NCBI GenBank assembly: GCA_037953745.1
Contig: JBAKBP010001413.1
Location: 150,470 to 214,469, forward strand
Reading direction: 5' to 3'
DNA from: Lithodes maja
Lineage: Eukaryota > Arthropoda > Malacostraca > Decapoda > Lithodidae
Length of the DNA stretch: 64,000 nucleotides
Shown here: in pieces, positions 1 to 10,943 of the stretch
How positions within the stretch are numbered: position 1 is the first letter of the stretch
Layout: each line of letters opens with the position of its first letter
The notes under the pieces: generated by a model
Databases searched by the model: none
What the model was told of the DNA's origin: nothing
Seen by the model: the letters and a program-made list of their open reading frames with translations, nothing else
Translations under genes and position numbers: made by a program

Positions 1-1840
1 CTAAAGAATCTCATTCTTCCTATGTTTCTGCCCAGAATCAAGCCAAATCTGTTCTTCGAATTGCCAAGCACTCTTTCATCAATAATAAATGCACTGAACT
101 ATGCAACTCTAGCTCTTCCCAAGCTTTCTGACATCTAGCCAAAAACCTCTCCAACAATTTTTCTTCCTCGTCTTTCCCTCCTCTTTTCCACTCTGATGGC
201 ACAACCATCACTTCTTTCTCTGACAAAGCTGAACTCTTCGCTCAAACATTTGCTAGAAACTCCACCTTGGATGATTCAGGTGCTTTTCCTCCCTCTCCAC
301 ACCCCTCTCTCCTACTTATGCCTAATATCCTAATCTCTTCTATAGATGTACTTTCTACCCTCTCTGGGCTTAATACTAAGAAGGCGTACGGTCCGGACGG
401 TGTTCCTCCGGTTGTACTAAAAAACTTTGCTTCCGTGCTGACTCCCTGCCTAGGCAAACTCTTTCGTCGCTGTCTCTCCTCTAATGTCTTCCCTTCATGC
501 TGGAAGTTTGCTCTCATACAACCTGTCCCAAATAAGGGTGACCGCTCTCAACCCTCCAACTATCGTCCAATTGCTCTCATCCCTTGTATGTCTAAAGTTT
601 TTGAAACTATTCTTGCTTCCAAATTTCTTAAGCATTTTTCTTCATAATCTGCTCTCAGATCGCCAGTATGGCTTCTTTAAGGGTCGCTCTGCTGGCGATC
701 TTCTTTCATATCTCACTAACTCCTGGTCATCCTCCTTTCGGGACTTCAGTGAGACCTTTTCTATTGCACTAGACATATCGAAGGCCTTCGATAGAGTCTG
801 GCACAAATCTTTAATATATAAACTTTCTCATCCTATCAACTCTGGTGTTCCTCAGGGCTCTGTCCTATCTCCTATTCTCTTTCTAATTTTTATTAATGAT
901 CTTCTCAACTGTACCTCCAGTCCCGTCCATTCATACGCAGATGACTCTACCTTACACTACTCAATTAGTTTTCTAGAATGCCACAGCCAGCAATCCTTCA
1001 AAAACAATGTAATGAAGCCATAAAATACTTTTCTTCTGATCTAACTACTATTTCCAATTGGGGCAGAGAAAAACCTGGTTGCCTCTAATGCTTCTAAAAC
1101 CAAATTTCTCCATCTATCTACCCGTCCGGAACTCCCAGCGGAGTATCCCTTATTCTTCAACAATACAAAAATAAATCCTTCATCTTCTCTCACTATTATT
1201 GGTGTCTCTTTTTCTTTTGCTCTCACATGGAAGGACCATATTACCAGTCTAACTAAGACAGCCTCCCAGAAGCTGGGTGTGCTCAACCGCCTCAATGGGT
1301 TATTTACCCCTGAACAGCTTCCTGCTCTGTACAGGGGCACAGTGCGTCCTTGTATTGAGTATTGTTCACATGTGGGACAAGGATCCTCTCACACCGCACT
1401 CCCAGACAAAGTAAAAAGGAAGGCCTTTCGTAACATTATTTCCCGCCCACTCACCAACTCTCTGCAAACTCTCTCTCTTCGCCGCAATGTTGCATCTCTC
1501 ACGCTATTCTATCGCTACTACAATAATCAGTGCTCCTCAGAGCTCTCCCAGTTTATACCACCTCCTCTACGTAGGATACGTGATACCCGTCTTGTAACAC
1601 AATCTCACCCATATTCTGTGCAACGTTAGTCTCAGTATTTTTTCTATTCAACAGCTGAGCTCTGGAACTCTCTCCCAGAATCAGTCTTTCCCTCCTCCTA
1701 TGACTTAAATTGCTTCAAACTCAGTGTGTCCAGGCATTTTGGCTCGAACGTCTCTTGATTTTGGCCCTGTCACTCTTTCAACTATGGGGGAGGCACTTGC
1801 TACAGGCAGTTCTGCCTTTTGTCTCCCTCACTCACTAAGA
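1..1840 (+). mobile_element. Jockey-like non-LTR retrotransposon (LINE), 5' part cut by window edge
   Basis: The plus strand reads, in several broken frames, the middle and 3' part of a jockey-type pol. The reverse transcriptase starts near 380 (YGPDGVPPVVLK), continues with NYRPIALIPCMSKVFE near 560, LDISKAFDRVWH near 770, SGVPQGSVLSPILF near 840 and the catalytic YADDSTLH near 934. The post-RT region follows at 1279-1629 with RPCIEYCSHV and LRRNVASLTLFYRYY. The upstream endonuclease lies outside the window. The 3' end is set at about 1830-1840, where homology to the copy at 21218-22000 stops. The same family recurs at 20690-20817, 21218-22000, 35900-37840 and 62590-63114. Frame changes near 640, 1020 and 1260 make this a dead copy. 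Confidence 0.88.
267..1629 (+). pseudogene. Jockey-like reverse transcriptase, frame-broken
   Basis: This is the coding remnant of the LINE above. An RNA-dependent DNA polymerase of this family copies its own mRNA at the nicked target. Three overlapping open segments (267-647, 484-1023, 1279-1629) together carry RT motifs from the fingers through the YADD catalytic box and a C-terminal region. No single frame spans them. A short deletion seems present before SGVPQGS, because the sequence between the FDRVWHKSL block and the HPINSGVPQGS block is shorter than is usual in jockey RTs. Not expected to be functional. Confidence 0.85.
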
Positions 1841-2713
1841 AAACAAATATATGTATAGATATACACACTGAATGAAAAAAGGCTTGTGATGATAATAGTG
1901 GATTACTATTCAGCATCTCTCTCTCTCTCTCAGTAGGTATGGTAAGTGTAAGATCCCTTTCAGCCTAATTTTGTTCTATTCTATAAAAAAAAAAAAATCC
2001 TTGTGGGGATTTCCCTACTCATAATGTTACACTTCATCCAATTTTCCGGTACGGCTTATATTAGCCGGAGAAAGTGAAGGGTGGAGAGTGAGCCTTCTAC
2101 TGTGCTGTCCTATTCTTGTACTACGAACTGTCCCTGTATCTAGTAGTATTAAGGCTGGACCACCTAGTAGGTACCGCAAGGGATGTGTGGTCTGAGTATC
2201 TGTGTAACTGTCCTTCAGTCTTAGTTACCGGCAGCACCATCAGCGCACTAACAGTGTATTGATCCATTATTGATTATTATACTCCGAGCTGTCATATGAT
2301 GGTCGTGGATGTGATGATAGTGGCAGTTGTGGTGGTGGTAGTAATTGAGGTTGTTGTTGTTGTGTTAGTAGTGGTAGTGGTTGCAGATGATGTAATGGTA
2401 GTTACACTAGACGGGAACAGGTAAAATTAGTATTGTAATTAGCTTAATTATATATCGCCTGTACTGTTTTACTGATAGACAAACAAGTATTTAAAACTTC
2501 CAAAGAAAGTTCTTTTTTCCATTTAGCGCATATTTTAAAGTGAATATAGTATCCTACCACGTATAAGGTACTAGTATTTATCACTTCAGTAGAATGGCGC
2601 AATTCTCATTATTTTATGACAATTATCATTACAAGATGTTATGAATTAGAGTGACTGTATTGGGTCGTTAGTTGGGAGAGATAATTGTGCATGCACACTC
2701 ATATTTTCGTTCA
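1841..2713. other. Non-coding interval with a dispersed repeat
   Basis: No gene recognised. The stretch holds a short CT run (1915-1932), an A run (1985-1997) and GT/GTT-rich simple sequence near 2300-2390. About 2020-2158 is a dispersed repeat (separate entry). Confidence 0.6.
2020..2158 (+). repeat. Dispersed repeat copy 1 (mate at 15478-15605, inverted)
   Basis: The block containing TTACACTTCATCC, TTTTCCGGTACG, GCCTTCTACTGTGCTGTCCT and CTAGTAGTATTAAG reappears as its reverse complement at 15478-15605 with scattered differences. No coding potential or terminal repeats were seen, so its class is unknown. Confidence 0.7.
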
Positions 2714-2931
2714 AGTTATATACGCACTTATATACAAGTACTGTTAATATAGTTATATACGCACTTATATACAAGTACTGTTAATATAGTTATATACGCA
2801 CTTATATACAAGTACTGTTAATATAGTTATATACGCACTTATACAAGTACTGTTAATATAGTTATATACGCACTTATATACAAGTACTGTTAATATAGTT
2901 ATATACGCACTTATATACAAGTACTGTTAAT
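2714..2931 (+). repeat. 37-bp tandem repeat, six copies
   Basis: Six head-to-tail copies of a 37-bp unit containing TATACGCACTTATATAC begin at 2714, 2751, 2788, 2825, 2860 and 2897. The fourth copy is 35 bp because one TA is missing. The copies are otherwise almost identical, which suggests recent expansion. Confidence 0.95.
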
Positions 2932-3149
2932 CAATATTATACAACGATTTTCATATTCAGGGCTTGGTATTCATAATACAGGTTTGCATCATGATCATTG
3001 CAGCACACATAGAATCTTAGTTGACTGGTGACATACAATAGACAGGCTTTGAAGTATATTATTCTCCACACACTAATTACTGTAGTGGTTGTGTACAGTG
3101 ATAAATTAAATTATTGCTGTGTCAGCTGTTGTATACTAATAGGACCAAT

Positions 3150-3229
3150 GTACAGTTGGTCAAGGATGAAAGTATACAGTTTTTCGTCTGCTATAGCCAC
3201 ACATAGTTTGTCATGTTGGCAGCCCTGGT
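3150..3229 (+). repeat. Dispersed 80-bp repeat (mate at 12455-12533, inverted)
   Basis: The stretch containing CAAGGATGAAAGTATACAG, TTTTTCGTCTGCTATAGCC and TTTGTCATGTTGGCAGCC is present as a near-perfect reverse complement at 12455-12533. Its class is unknown. A short ORF across it is not convincing. Confidence 0.8.
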
Positions 3230-3259
3230 AGCCATATCTCAGAGCCCGCCCACCTTATA

Positions 3260-4060
3260 CAGGGTGTTTAAAAACGTGTTCCTGGACTTAGTTATCAGAC
3301 GGAAATATGAATATATTGCTCTATAATCTTTGACGTGAATATCACTTCGGAGATATTAAACACTTAATGTTATTGATAGATATACAAGAAATGCGAGAGT
3401 GAAAACGAAAATCAAAACGTCTACCTATATACGATATTTCAGTGGAATACAGGTCCATTTTCACACGTGGTAATATGTGGCTAATAATGTAGGGTATCGT
3501 GATATCAATGTTGCAGTTGGTTTTTAGGTGTTCTGCTGATAAAAATACAAATAATAATAATAAATAAATTCATAAATAAAAATCACAAGTAAAGCCTCAT
3601 TATGCTTCGAGTACTGACTCATAAAGCAATGGCGCTCGCAAGATGAGCAACATTGCTGGGTCATTACCCTATTGAACACACAGGCTTCCTTACGTCCACG
3701 TTTAGGAATTAGATTTTTGTGTATCTAAAGTAGACGAATATGGAGTGGCTATAAAAGATATTACGATATACACTTAACATTATAACATTCATAATAAATA
3801 ATGAGTAGAAAGAGGAATCTAATAATACTTGTTAATTAATAAGTAGGTAAATATTGATATTTCACTTTCATCCCCAAGACTGGATTATATGTGATCCAAA
3901 GGGCAATGAAACGGAGGCGAGCGCCGCGGCTACGCGCTGTTCCAGCGTATGCCCCCAGCTTTGTTTTGCTATCTCCATAACAGTATTTAGTCACCCTGAA
4001 GGTTTATGAATAATTCTCTAACTTTTGATATTTATGGAAACGCTTTTTCGAAGCACTCCG
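3260..4060. mobile_element. MITE-like element with TA target duplication
   Basis: The left end CAGGGTGTTTAAAAACG (from 3260) and the reverse complement of the right end, CGGAGTGCTTCGAAAAAGCG (ending at 4060), form an imperfect terminal inverted repeat. TA dinucleotides at 3258-3259 and 4061-4062 are consistent with a Tc1/mariner-type target duplication. No transposase is encoded in the 801 bp. The inverted repeats are diverged, so the call is tentative. Confidence 0.45.
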
Positions 4061-4107
4061 TATATTAATTAATGTATCAATATAATATAAAAATACATAA
4101 TGTAACT

Positions 4108-4111
<4 letters not shown>

Positions 4112-4149
<38 letters not shown>
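4112..4149. repeat. (TA)n microsatellite
   Basis: Uninterrupted TA dinucleotide run of about 38 bp. Confidence 0.95.
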
Positions 4150-4150
<1 letters not shown>

Positions 4151-4608
4151 TGCAAATTGGTCTAAGGTATTGAATTACTGGACGAAATAATGAATCACCG
4201 AATAACCCATTGTTGTTCAGTTATACTCTAATGGTGTTCTTCACGAGTTTATGTCTGTTGTAAAAAATGGAAGCAGGTCAGTCAAAGATGAACGCACACC
4301 AGGGACGCATCGCTAAACGTGCTAAGATTGTAGCACTTCACGAGGCTGGATTCAACCCTACCGAGATACAACGCAGACTTGGTGTCACCAGAAAAACCGT
4401 CTATAAATGGATAGAGCGTGACGAGGATACAGGAAACTTGGCCGACCTACGTAAGAAACCTACTTTACATAAATTTGTTCATCAACCAATCGAGACACGG
4501 TCAATCGGAAAGACTTTTCATGCTTTATTTCGCTCGGCCATGGCGTGGACTAAAATTAATATGAATTAGTTCTGATTGAACGTGGTTCGAATGTTTGTTA
4601 AAAACAAA

Positions 4609-4613
<5 letters not shown>

Positions 4614-4663
<50 letters not shown>
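4614..4663. repeat. (TA)n microsatellite in intron 1
   Basis: TA run inside the first intron (4451-4796) of the Tc1-like transposase gene. Confidence 0.95.
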
Positions 4664-4667
<4 letters not shown>

Positions 4668-6615
4668 ACTATATTGTTTTCCCGTGTTATTTAGATAATT
4701 GGTATACTTTATAATTATTCACTAACACACACTTATATATTTTTTCGATTTAATTTATGCTATAAATTATGACATAACATTTGTTTTGATTTTTAGCTAA
4801 AGGGCGTCCTCCGAAGGTGACTACTGCCGAGGATGATCAGGCAATTGTGGCCGAGGTGGAGCGAGCTCCTTTCACCAACGCCGTGAAAATATGTGCTAGC
4901 CTCGGGCTTACATGTTCAGCTGAGACTGTGCGGAAACGCCTCAGAGGGGCAAACATTAAACACCGCGTCCCAGCTGTTAAAGGCAAGATTTGTTTTTTCG
5001 TAACGAAAACCGAAAACTACATGTTGTATATAACCAACATTCTTTATTCAGTGTTTAACTTTATTGATGTCATGACTTTCACTTAACAGAGGCATTGACT
5101 GATCAGCACCGAGAGGCGAGGCTAACGTTGCCCACCAGTACAAAGTCATTGGTGAAGAAGACCCTCTTTTGGAAAAGGGTTATCTTCACCGATGAAAATA
5201 CTTTTTCTAGCACCACACATGGAAAACTACATATCTGGCGCAAAGATGGAACAACGTATTTAATTGTGGCAACTCGATATAATTTGCGATAAATAATCGC
5301 ATAGACGTTGGATAACCCCTTAAACCTTTTTATGATCAGTTTCACCATTATAGTTTGCCTATGAGTAGACAATATTTATCAGCTTAGTAAGGAATCGTGG
5401 TAGTTATGAAGAATGTTCGAGATGGTGTTTACCCCTTAGTTTACTTGATAGCCTTCCATAACTGAACAAAGTGATAATGATAGCCGGAGTAAACTGTTAA
5501 TTTCCTCATACCGGTAATATTTAAGGGGATAATTTATTGTTATGCTTGCAGATACGACCGGGATCATATTTATGAACTCAAACGATCTGGCCACACCACA
5601 TGCAATGTGTGGGGGTATATGTTCGCTCATGGTGTTGGAGATCTAGTGAGGATCCAGGGCCGCTTCACTCAAGATCGCTACTTGCAAATCCTCAGCGAGG
5701 ATCTGCCAGCTTCCCTTGAGAATCGGGCCTATAATTTCCCGTCTGGTCCAATCTACATTCTACAGGTAATTCGTAAAAATGGCTGTGATATGCCAACAAT
5801 AGTTTCACCAAAACTGTAAACAAGATGCTCACCATAAGTGTATCTGGAGGTGAAACATGGACAATGTCTAAATTTCAACACACAAATTTTGGGACCAAAA
5901 ATTGGGATATCCTTATTTGGATTTACGCATTGTTCACTACATCTCTCTGATCCTAAAATTAGATCGATAACCATGTTATTTTTCATTTTTTGTAGGATCG
6001 GTGCCCGATACACACAGCACGTAGAGTACGAGATGGTTCGCCAACAATGACCGATTTCGCTTGCTGGAACTCCCCTCGAAATCCATGGACTGTAACCCCA
6101 TAGGTAATATACTCAAGTTTAACAAAGGGTGTCTAAAGGCGGCGTCACACTAGCACGTTTCCCTCAATCAAGCGGCCAGCTGTGGCTAGTCGAGTTGTTC
6201 AGTCGGGGAATTGTTTCCCCAGCAATACATTAAACATTAAATTACGTTTCATTCGTAGCCTAGAACATCAAATGACAATGAGAATACATTTAACAGGGTG
6301 AAGAGCTTCCTGGCAAGAGCAATAGGCCTAATAGTAAGATCAAAATGCTGAGTAACGTAAAAAAAAAATGCAAGTAAACGCTTTGTGGCAATTTTCTTAA
6401 TTGTTTGTAACAAAACAATACATCAACAGCTGGCAAAATTGGACCATCAGAAAGGGTTTATATATGGCGTCATAAATAAATGGGCACCAATTGACCAAAA
6501 TTACCAATATGTATACATATATTTTGAAACAAACTGTTTCAAACAATTTGTAAAATTAAACAATAACCACATTAACTTTAAAACCTTTTACAATAGATGT
6601 TTTGCAGTTGACATT

Positions 6616-6653
6616 CATGATATGATTTGAAGATACCTTCAAATCATATCATG
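6616..6653. repeat. Perfect 17-bp inverted repeat (hairpin)
   Basis: Arms CATGATATGATTTGAAG (6616-6632) and its exact complement (6637-6653) are separated by the 4-base loop ATAC. Function unknown. Confidence 0.9.
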
Positions 6654-6819
6654 ATTTGATTCACTGCATCATGACGTCATTACTTGCATTATGACGTTTT
6701 TGTGATAGCATAGGCAGGTCAATCGTTTTATGGTCTTTTATCGTACTGGTCGTTTGTGTTCCTAAAATAGGGGATTGATATGCTTGTGAGTTAGCTGAGG
6801 GTATGTTGAAAATTGTTTG

Positions 6820-7965
6820 TGAATGGATTTAATGGATTTACTCGATAGCTTAAATAATCAGTTTCTTAACAAGATATATTTTATGTGTGCTACTCCATCC
6901 ATACAGACAATATAGCTCTAGAGTGTGACTATAGAAAATGAGGATATATGAAGTATTTTGGTTGTGAGACGGTTTTAAGCATGTTGTGAAGTTCTTTGGA
7001 TAGATGCAGTGGGTTCATTCGATAGCTGAATAAATCAGCCTCTTGCCCATTTGTTTTTTTTCGTTTGTGACGCTACATTATTGTTGTGTTGAAATTATAG
7101 CTTAGAGTCTGATGCAGTGATGCAGTGATGCAGTTTTTACCACCTTACACTCCCAGCTCAACAGATAGGCTAGGGTGGGTGCCCTACAGGGAGGTAGGGA
7201 CTTAAGTGAACAGTTGCCACAGATTGCTAGCCCTCGCTGTCCACCACAGCACTGACATCCACCAGTAACGTTTTTGGCCGGCTGGGGGACTCGAACCTAC
7301 GTCCCTAGGATTGGTAGGCGAGTGCTCTACCGACCGCCTTATGGCCTGCGGCACCCATGCGGCACGCAGTGTCTGACTCTGGTTAATATTTTGTCGGCAT
7401 GTTATGAAGTGTTGTAGGGTGTAATGGATTTATTCGAAAGCCCAGTAAATCACCTTAATGAATTATATTTAATTTGTGCCAATTGAAAACTATAGACAAT
7501 ATACCTAAGAGCGTGACTGTGGCAAATTGGGAAATAGGATTTTATTGTGATTGTAAGTCGGTTGTGAAGTTATGAGGTTCTTTGAATAGATATAATGGGT
7601 CAATTTGATAGCTTAATAAATCAGTTCCTTTATATGATATATTTCATGTAATCCACCTGACAAATATCGAAAATACAGCTCTGAGTGTGACTATGGCAAA
7701 TAATGAAAATTTGCATTTTTTTTATTGTGATTTGGTTGTGGGCATGTTAAATTCTTTAGATGGGTGTTAGGGGTTAATTCGGTAGTTTAATTAACCAGGT
7801 TCTTAATGTGATACATATAGTTTCTGCCACTGCAAACATATAATGCAATATGGCTCAGGGTGTTACTATGGCGAATACGGATATGGCAATGATTATGGTT
7901 GTGAGTCGATTGTGGGCATGTTGTAAAGTTTTATGAATGGACGTAATGGGTTCATTCGAAATAGG
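6820..7965 (+). repeat. Diverged ~175-bp tandem repeat, about six units
   Basis: A motif of the type ATGGRTTMATTCGATAGCTTA recurs at about 6820, 7003, 7418, 7588, 7763 and 7940. It is followed each time by a TATATTT...GTG block and then an ATAGCTC-AGAGTGTGACTATGG block. Spacing is 165-183 bp once the SINE at 7113-7370 is subtracted. The units are strongly diverged, so the array is old. Confidence 0.75.
7113..7370 (-). mobile_element. tRNA-derived SINE with 6-bp target duplication
   Basis: Read on the minus strand, the head carries a box A-like segment (GGTCGGTAGAGCACTCG) and a box B GGTTCGAGTCC at 7287-7297, as in RNA polymerase III promoters of tRNA-derived SINEs. The 3' end carries repeats of ATCACTGC. 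GTCTGA at 7107-7112 and 7371-7376 flanks the 258-bp element, and removing it restores the surrounding 175-bp repeat unit. It depends on LINE machinery for movement. Confidence 0.8.
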
Positions 7966-8676
7966 GATTAATGATAATAGACAAAGAAGTGGGGATAACA
8001 AGGATATTGTATCTTCAGATGAGGATGAAAGTTCGAAAGAGAATGATTAAAAGTGTCCATCAGACATTGTTATTCAATCTGAAGTCAAATAATTACCAGA
8101 CAAGCGTGGGTAATTTAAGCATCCATCTGACTGTTTTGATGGCAAACTACGGAATTTGACTAAGGCTCCTTACAGTGGGTTGCAAACAATTTCCCAACGT
8201 GTTATTATGTTGTTCAGTATGTCCGAACGAACAAGAAACTACCATAATTTTTGTTTTTGAGGTAGCCTATATTGACCCTACTACAAGGTCTGGCAGGATT
8301 AGATAGTAGTAGCTCAGACGGGTGGGGATACGTATTCAGCGAAACGCCACCTGTAGATGATCTTGCAGTTTTCATATCAAACCATTAGAGTGGAAGAAAA
8401 CTAAATAAATCATCATATATTCATATATTTTCCTTGAGTTATATTCTAACACATAAATATTATTTAGACAGAAAACATGTGGGCCAACGTAGTCAACAGC
8501 TGGGAGCCGGAAGAAGAAAGAAACGGGGAACAGTTGTGGCTCCACACACAGCGCCAGTGGGAGATGTTCCGAAACCGACCTGAGACCGCTCGGAACCATG
8601 CTCTGTCCATGCCCGATAGGCTTCAGGCAGTGATAAACAGGATGGGGGGATGGGACAGATATTGAATATATAATAT

Positions 8677-9988
8677 TGTCACGGACCTATAGGCTCTGAC
8701 TGTATAGGTTCACTTCCACCCTTCAAACGCATCAACCAGTCTGAGATCGGGGTCGGGGCTTCAAGCAACCAAACCAACAGAGGCCCGAAACTTCGCATCC
8801 CAATATCCTTCTTACTTCTATCCCTCTCATTTTGATCGAGCAGAGTTTCGAAGTCTCACTCAATAAATATGTAATTCAAATTAAAGTTCAATGCTATCTC
8901 TGCTCATGAACACCAGGGGGTGGAAGTTTCTTTTCTGGTCACATTAAATCTACAGTAGTCAATGACGGGGCGGGAATAATGAGTGGGGTCAGTGTTATCT
9001 TAGACTTTTTCGGTGCAACGTTCTCGGGAATATCGCTTCCAGAGAGCGTTGTTTTAAAACTCCAGGAACTACCCCCCTTCGGTTTGCCTACAGAGATATC
9101 GTGACTATAACTTATATTTTCCTTTTCATTTTCTTTTTGTTTTCATTTTGTATAAATTAAATATTTTGCATTAATAATAGATCCCCTTCAGACTCGTATG
9201 ACTCAGAGGTTGCCAGATTAGCAATAAGGAATAGAGTTCTCTCACTCTTACAATTACCTCTCCAAAATTAGTGTTCTTCCCACAGCTAACTCAAAGACAA
9301 CTGCTGAGGTTGAAGTAACTAAACTAAAGGTTTGTAAATACCCCTGATGGTAATAAAGGCTTTAAAGTATCCCTAATAGGTTCAAAATTGCGTCATATGT
9401 CGGAGAGGGTTAATTAATTACCATTGTATTTGTTTTATTTTGTTTTATAGATTTAAATTATAATTATGTAATACATAATGATTTTGTTATATTACTTAAA
9501 TTTGATTTTATTATATTAACAAAAATTGTGTATTCTTTTCTTATTCATATATATTTATACCCTAATGATTAAATGAAGTGAGGAAGATTAACCCTATATA
9601 ATATCCAGAAGACTACTTTGAAATCTGATTAAAATACGGGAACAACTCTTAAATTAAAATATCATCTTGGTAATAAATATTAAAATACTAGAACAACTCT
9701 TAAATTAAAATATCATCTTGGTAATAAATATTAAAATACGAGAACAACTCTTATATTAAAATATCATCTTAGTAATAAATATTAAAATACGAGAACTACT
9801 CTTAAAAAGACTTTACCTTAATACAAGTACTAAATTAATAAAAGTACTTATCCATACTGAACAGTGAACACCCTTAAAATAAAGTTCAGTCTTTGTGTTC
9901 AACCTAAAGGTCACCCTCTAGACTCCTTCGGGGCCAAATCTTTAACTAAGCTAGTTCCACTAGTCTCTCCAAACTTTGGGTTGTAACA
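8677..9988. mobile_element. Solo LTR with ATAT target duplication
   Basis: A 1312-bp segment starts TGTCACGG and ends GTAACA, the TG...CA termini of a retroviral-type LTR, and is flanked by ATAT at 8673-8676 and 9989-9992. No internal coding region is present. That is the product expected from recombination between the two LTRs of a Gypsy-like element. It lies 11 bp past the transposase stop codon. Orientation was not determined. Confidence 0.65.
9628..9810 (+). repeat. 51-bp tandem repeat, about four copies
   Basis: Units beginning ATTAAAATAC at 9628, 9679, 9730 and 9781 contain GAACAACTCTTAAATTAAAA and ATCATCTTGGTAATAA. The last copy is partial. The array is internal to the solo LTR. Confidence 0.9.
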
Positions 9989-10773
9989 ATATATAATGAA
10001 CAAAAAACAATTAGATTTGTATTTCTTACCTACGTAACATATATTTTAAGCTATAATTCGTAAGTGAGTCTATCAGAACGAACCAAATAACTCTTATATA
10101 ATTTACGAATCCGATTTATTGCTTGCACACCAAAGGTTAGTCCCTAACCTTAGTAACTGTCTTCTAGTCAAGGAATTTTGTCTACTGAATATTTAAATTA
10201 ACTGGTCAAGAAGAAGAATCGCATATTTCTAAATAATTAATAATAGTAATAAATATACATTATAAGTATTGATAAGTTATATCCTACGATTAATATATTA
10301 TTAATTACCTTAACAACAACAATAATAATGATCATAACATTAACAGTAAATATATATAATACACCATTAAGAATAATAATAATAATAATAATAATAATGC
10401 ATTTATATTGTTAATATTTTATATTGATATTGGTTCAAGGGTAATTTATCGAGAGGACTTCCCTAGTGGTTAAGGCCCCATTAATTGCTCTTTCCATTCA
10501 CATATGCATAGCCTACGTGAGTTGCAGTTGGGATGTGTGTACATGCTTAGATTGATATGCAGGATTCGAAGTTGCATAATAAATCGTAGGCAGTGTCCAC
10601 CATTCTTTAACTGTCTTCGTGGTGCGATGCATAAGGTGTTGATTTTCGGTGTGAGCATCCTGGATTCGAATCCACGGACTGCCACATGTGTTTGTAAATT
10701 TCATTAATCGATTTTAGGAGTATAGTTGGTTGTTGGAAGGAACATAATAATATAATATAAACCTAGAAATATT
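9989..10773. other. AT-rich non-coding interval
   Basis: No gene recognised. It contains (AAT)n near 10372-10400. Near 10630-10690 a tRNA-like tract ends in GGATTCGAATCC, a possible box B, but no convincing box A lies at the right distance. Several short ORFs are random. Confidence 0.5.
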
Positions 10774-10877
10774 GGTCAATATTTAAGAGTCACACCACAG
10801 CTGGAATCTCATTTCTAAGGGTAGTTTTGGGTTCCTATCATTCTATGCTTCATTGCTATATACTTTTTATCCACCGG

Positions 10878-10879
<2 letters not shown>

Positions 10880-10910
<31 letters not shown>
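10880..10910. repeat. Poly(A) run
   Basis: About 30 A residues directly after the left inverted-repeat arm. Matched on the other side by a long T run (11955-11996). Confidence 0.95.
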
Positions 10911-10913
<3 letters not shown>

Positions 10914-10943
10914 TATACAGTATATATATATCTATCTATCTAT

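Larger units (their letters stand above)
6104..8471 (+). other. Large last intron of the Tc1-like transposase gene
   Basis: The inferred intron begins GTAATATAC and ends TTTAGACAG, and removing it forms the NPIEN codon block. It is 2368 bp, far longer than the other four introns (107-346 bp), and has been enlarged by repeats: a perfect 17-bp hairpin (6616-6653), a ~175-bp tandem repeat (6820-7965) and a tRNA-derived SINE (7113-7370). No coding sequence was recognised in it. Confidence 0.6.
4267..8665 (+). pseudogene. Tc1/mariner-like (IS630-type) transposase gene, six exons, one frameshift
   Basis: Exons 4267-4450, 4797-4982, 5090-5255, 5552-5765, 5996-6103 and 8472-8665 join in phase to about 350 codons, the usual length for a Tc1 transposase. 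Residues 17-54 form a first helix-turn-helix (GFNPTEIQRRLGVTRKTVYKW). A GRPPK AT-hook-like motif sits at 64-68 and a second HTH at about 70-120. The DDE nuclease residues are D158 in IFTDEN (exon 3), D251 in LQDRCPIHTARR (first codon of exon 5) and E287 in NPIEN, whose codon is split between exons 5 and 6. Such enzymes cut and paste DNA at TA sites. Splice sites are GT-AG, except intron 2 which is GC-AG. The joined exons total 1052 nt, one short of a full frame, matching an apparent single-base loss near 6031-6037. No flanking inverted repeats were found. The start ATG at 4267 has a good context. It could be a decayed intron-bearing transposon or a domesticated copy with a sequencing error. 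Confidence 0.75.

Noticed and set aside
10630..10690. Possible tRNA gene near a GGATTCGAATCC motif
   Set aside because: A box B-like match only. No properly spaced box A and no cloverleaf could be drawn by eye.
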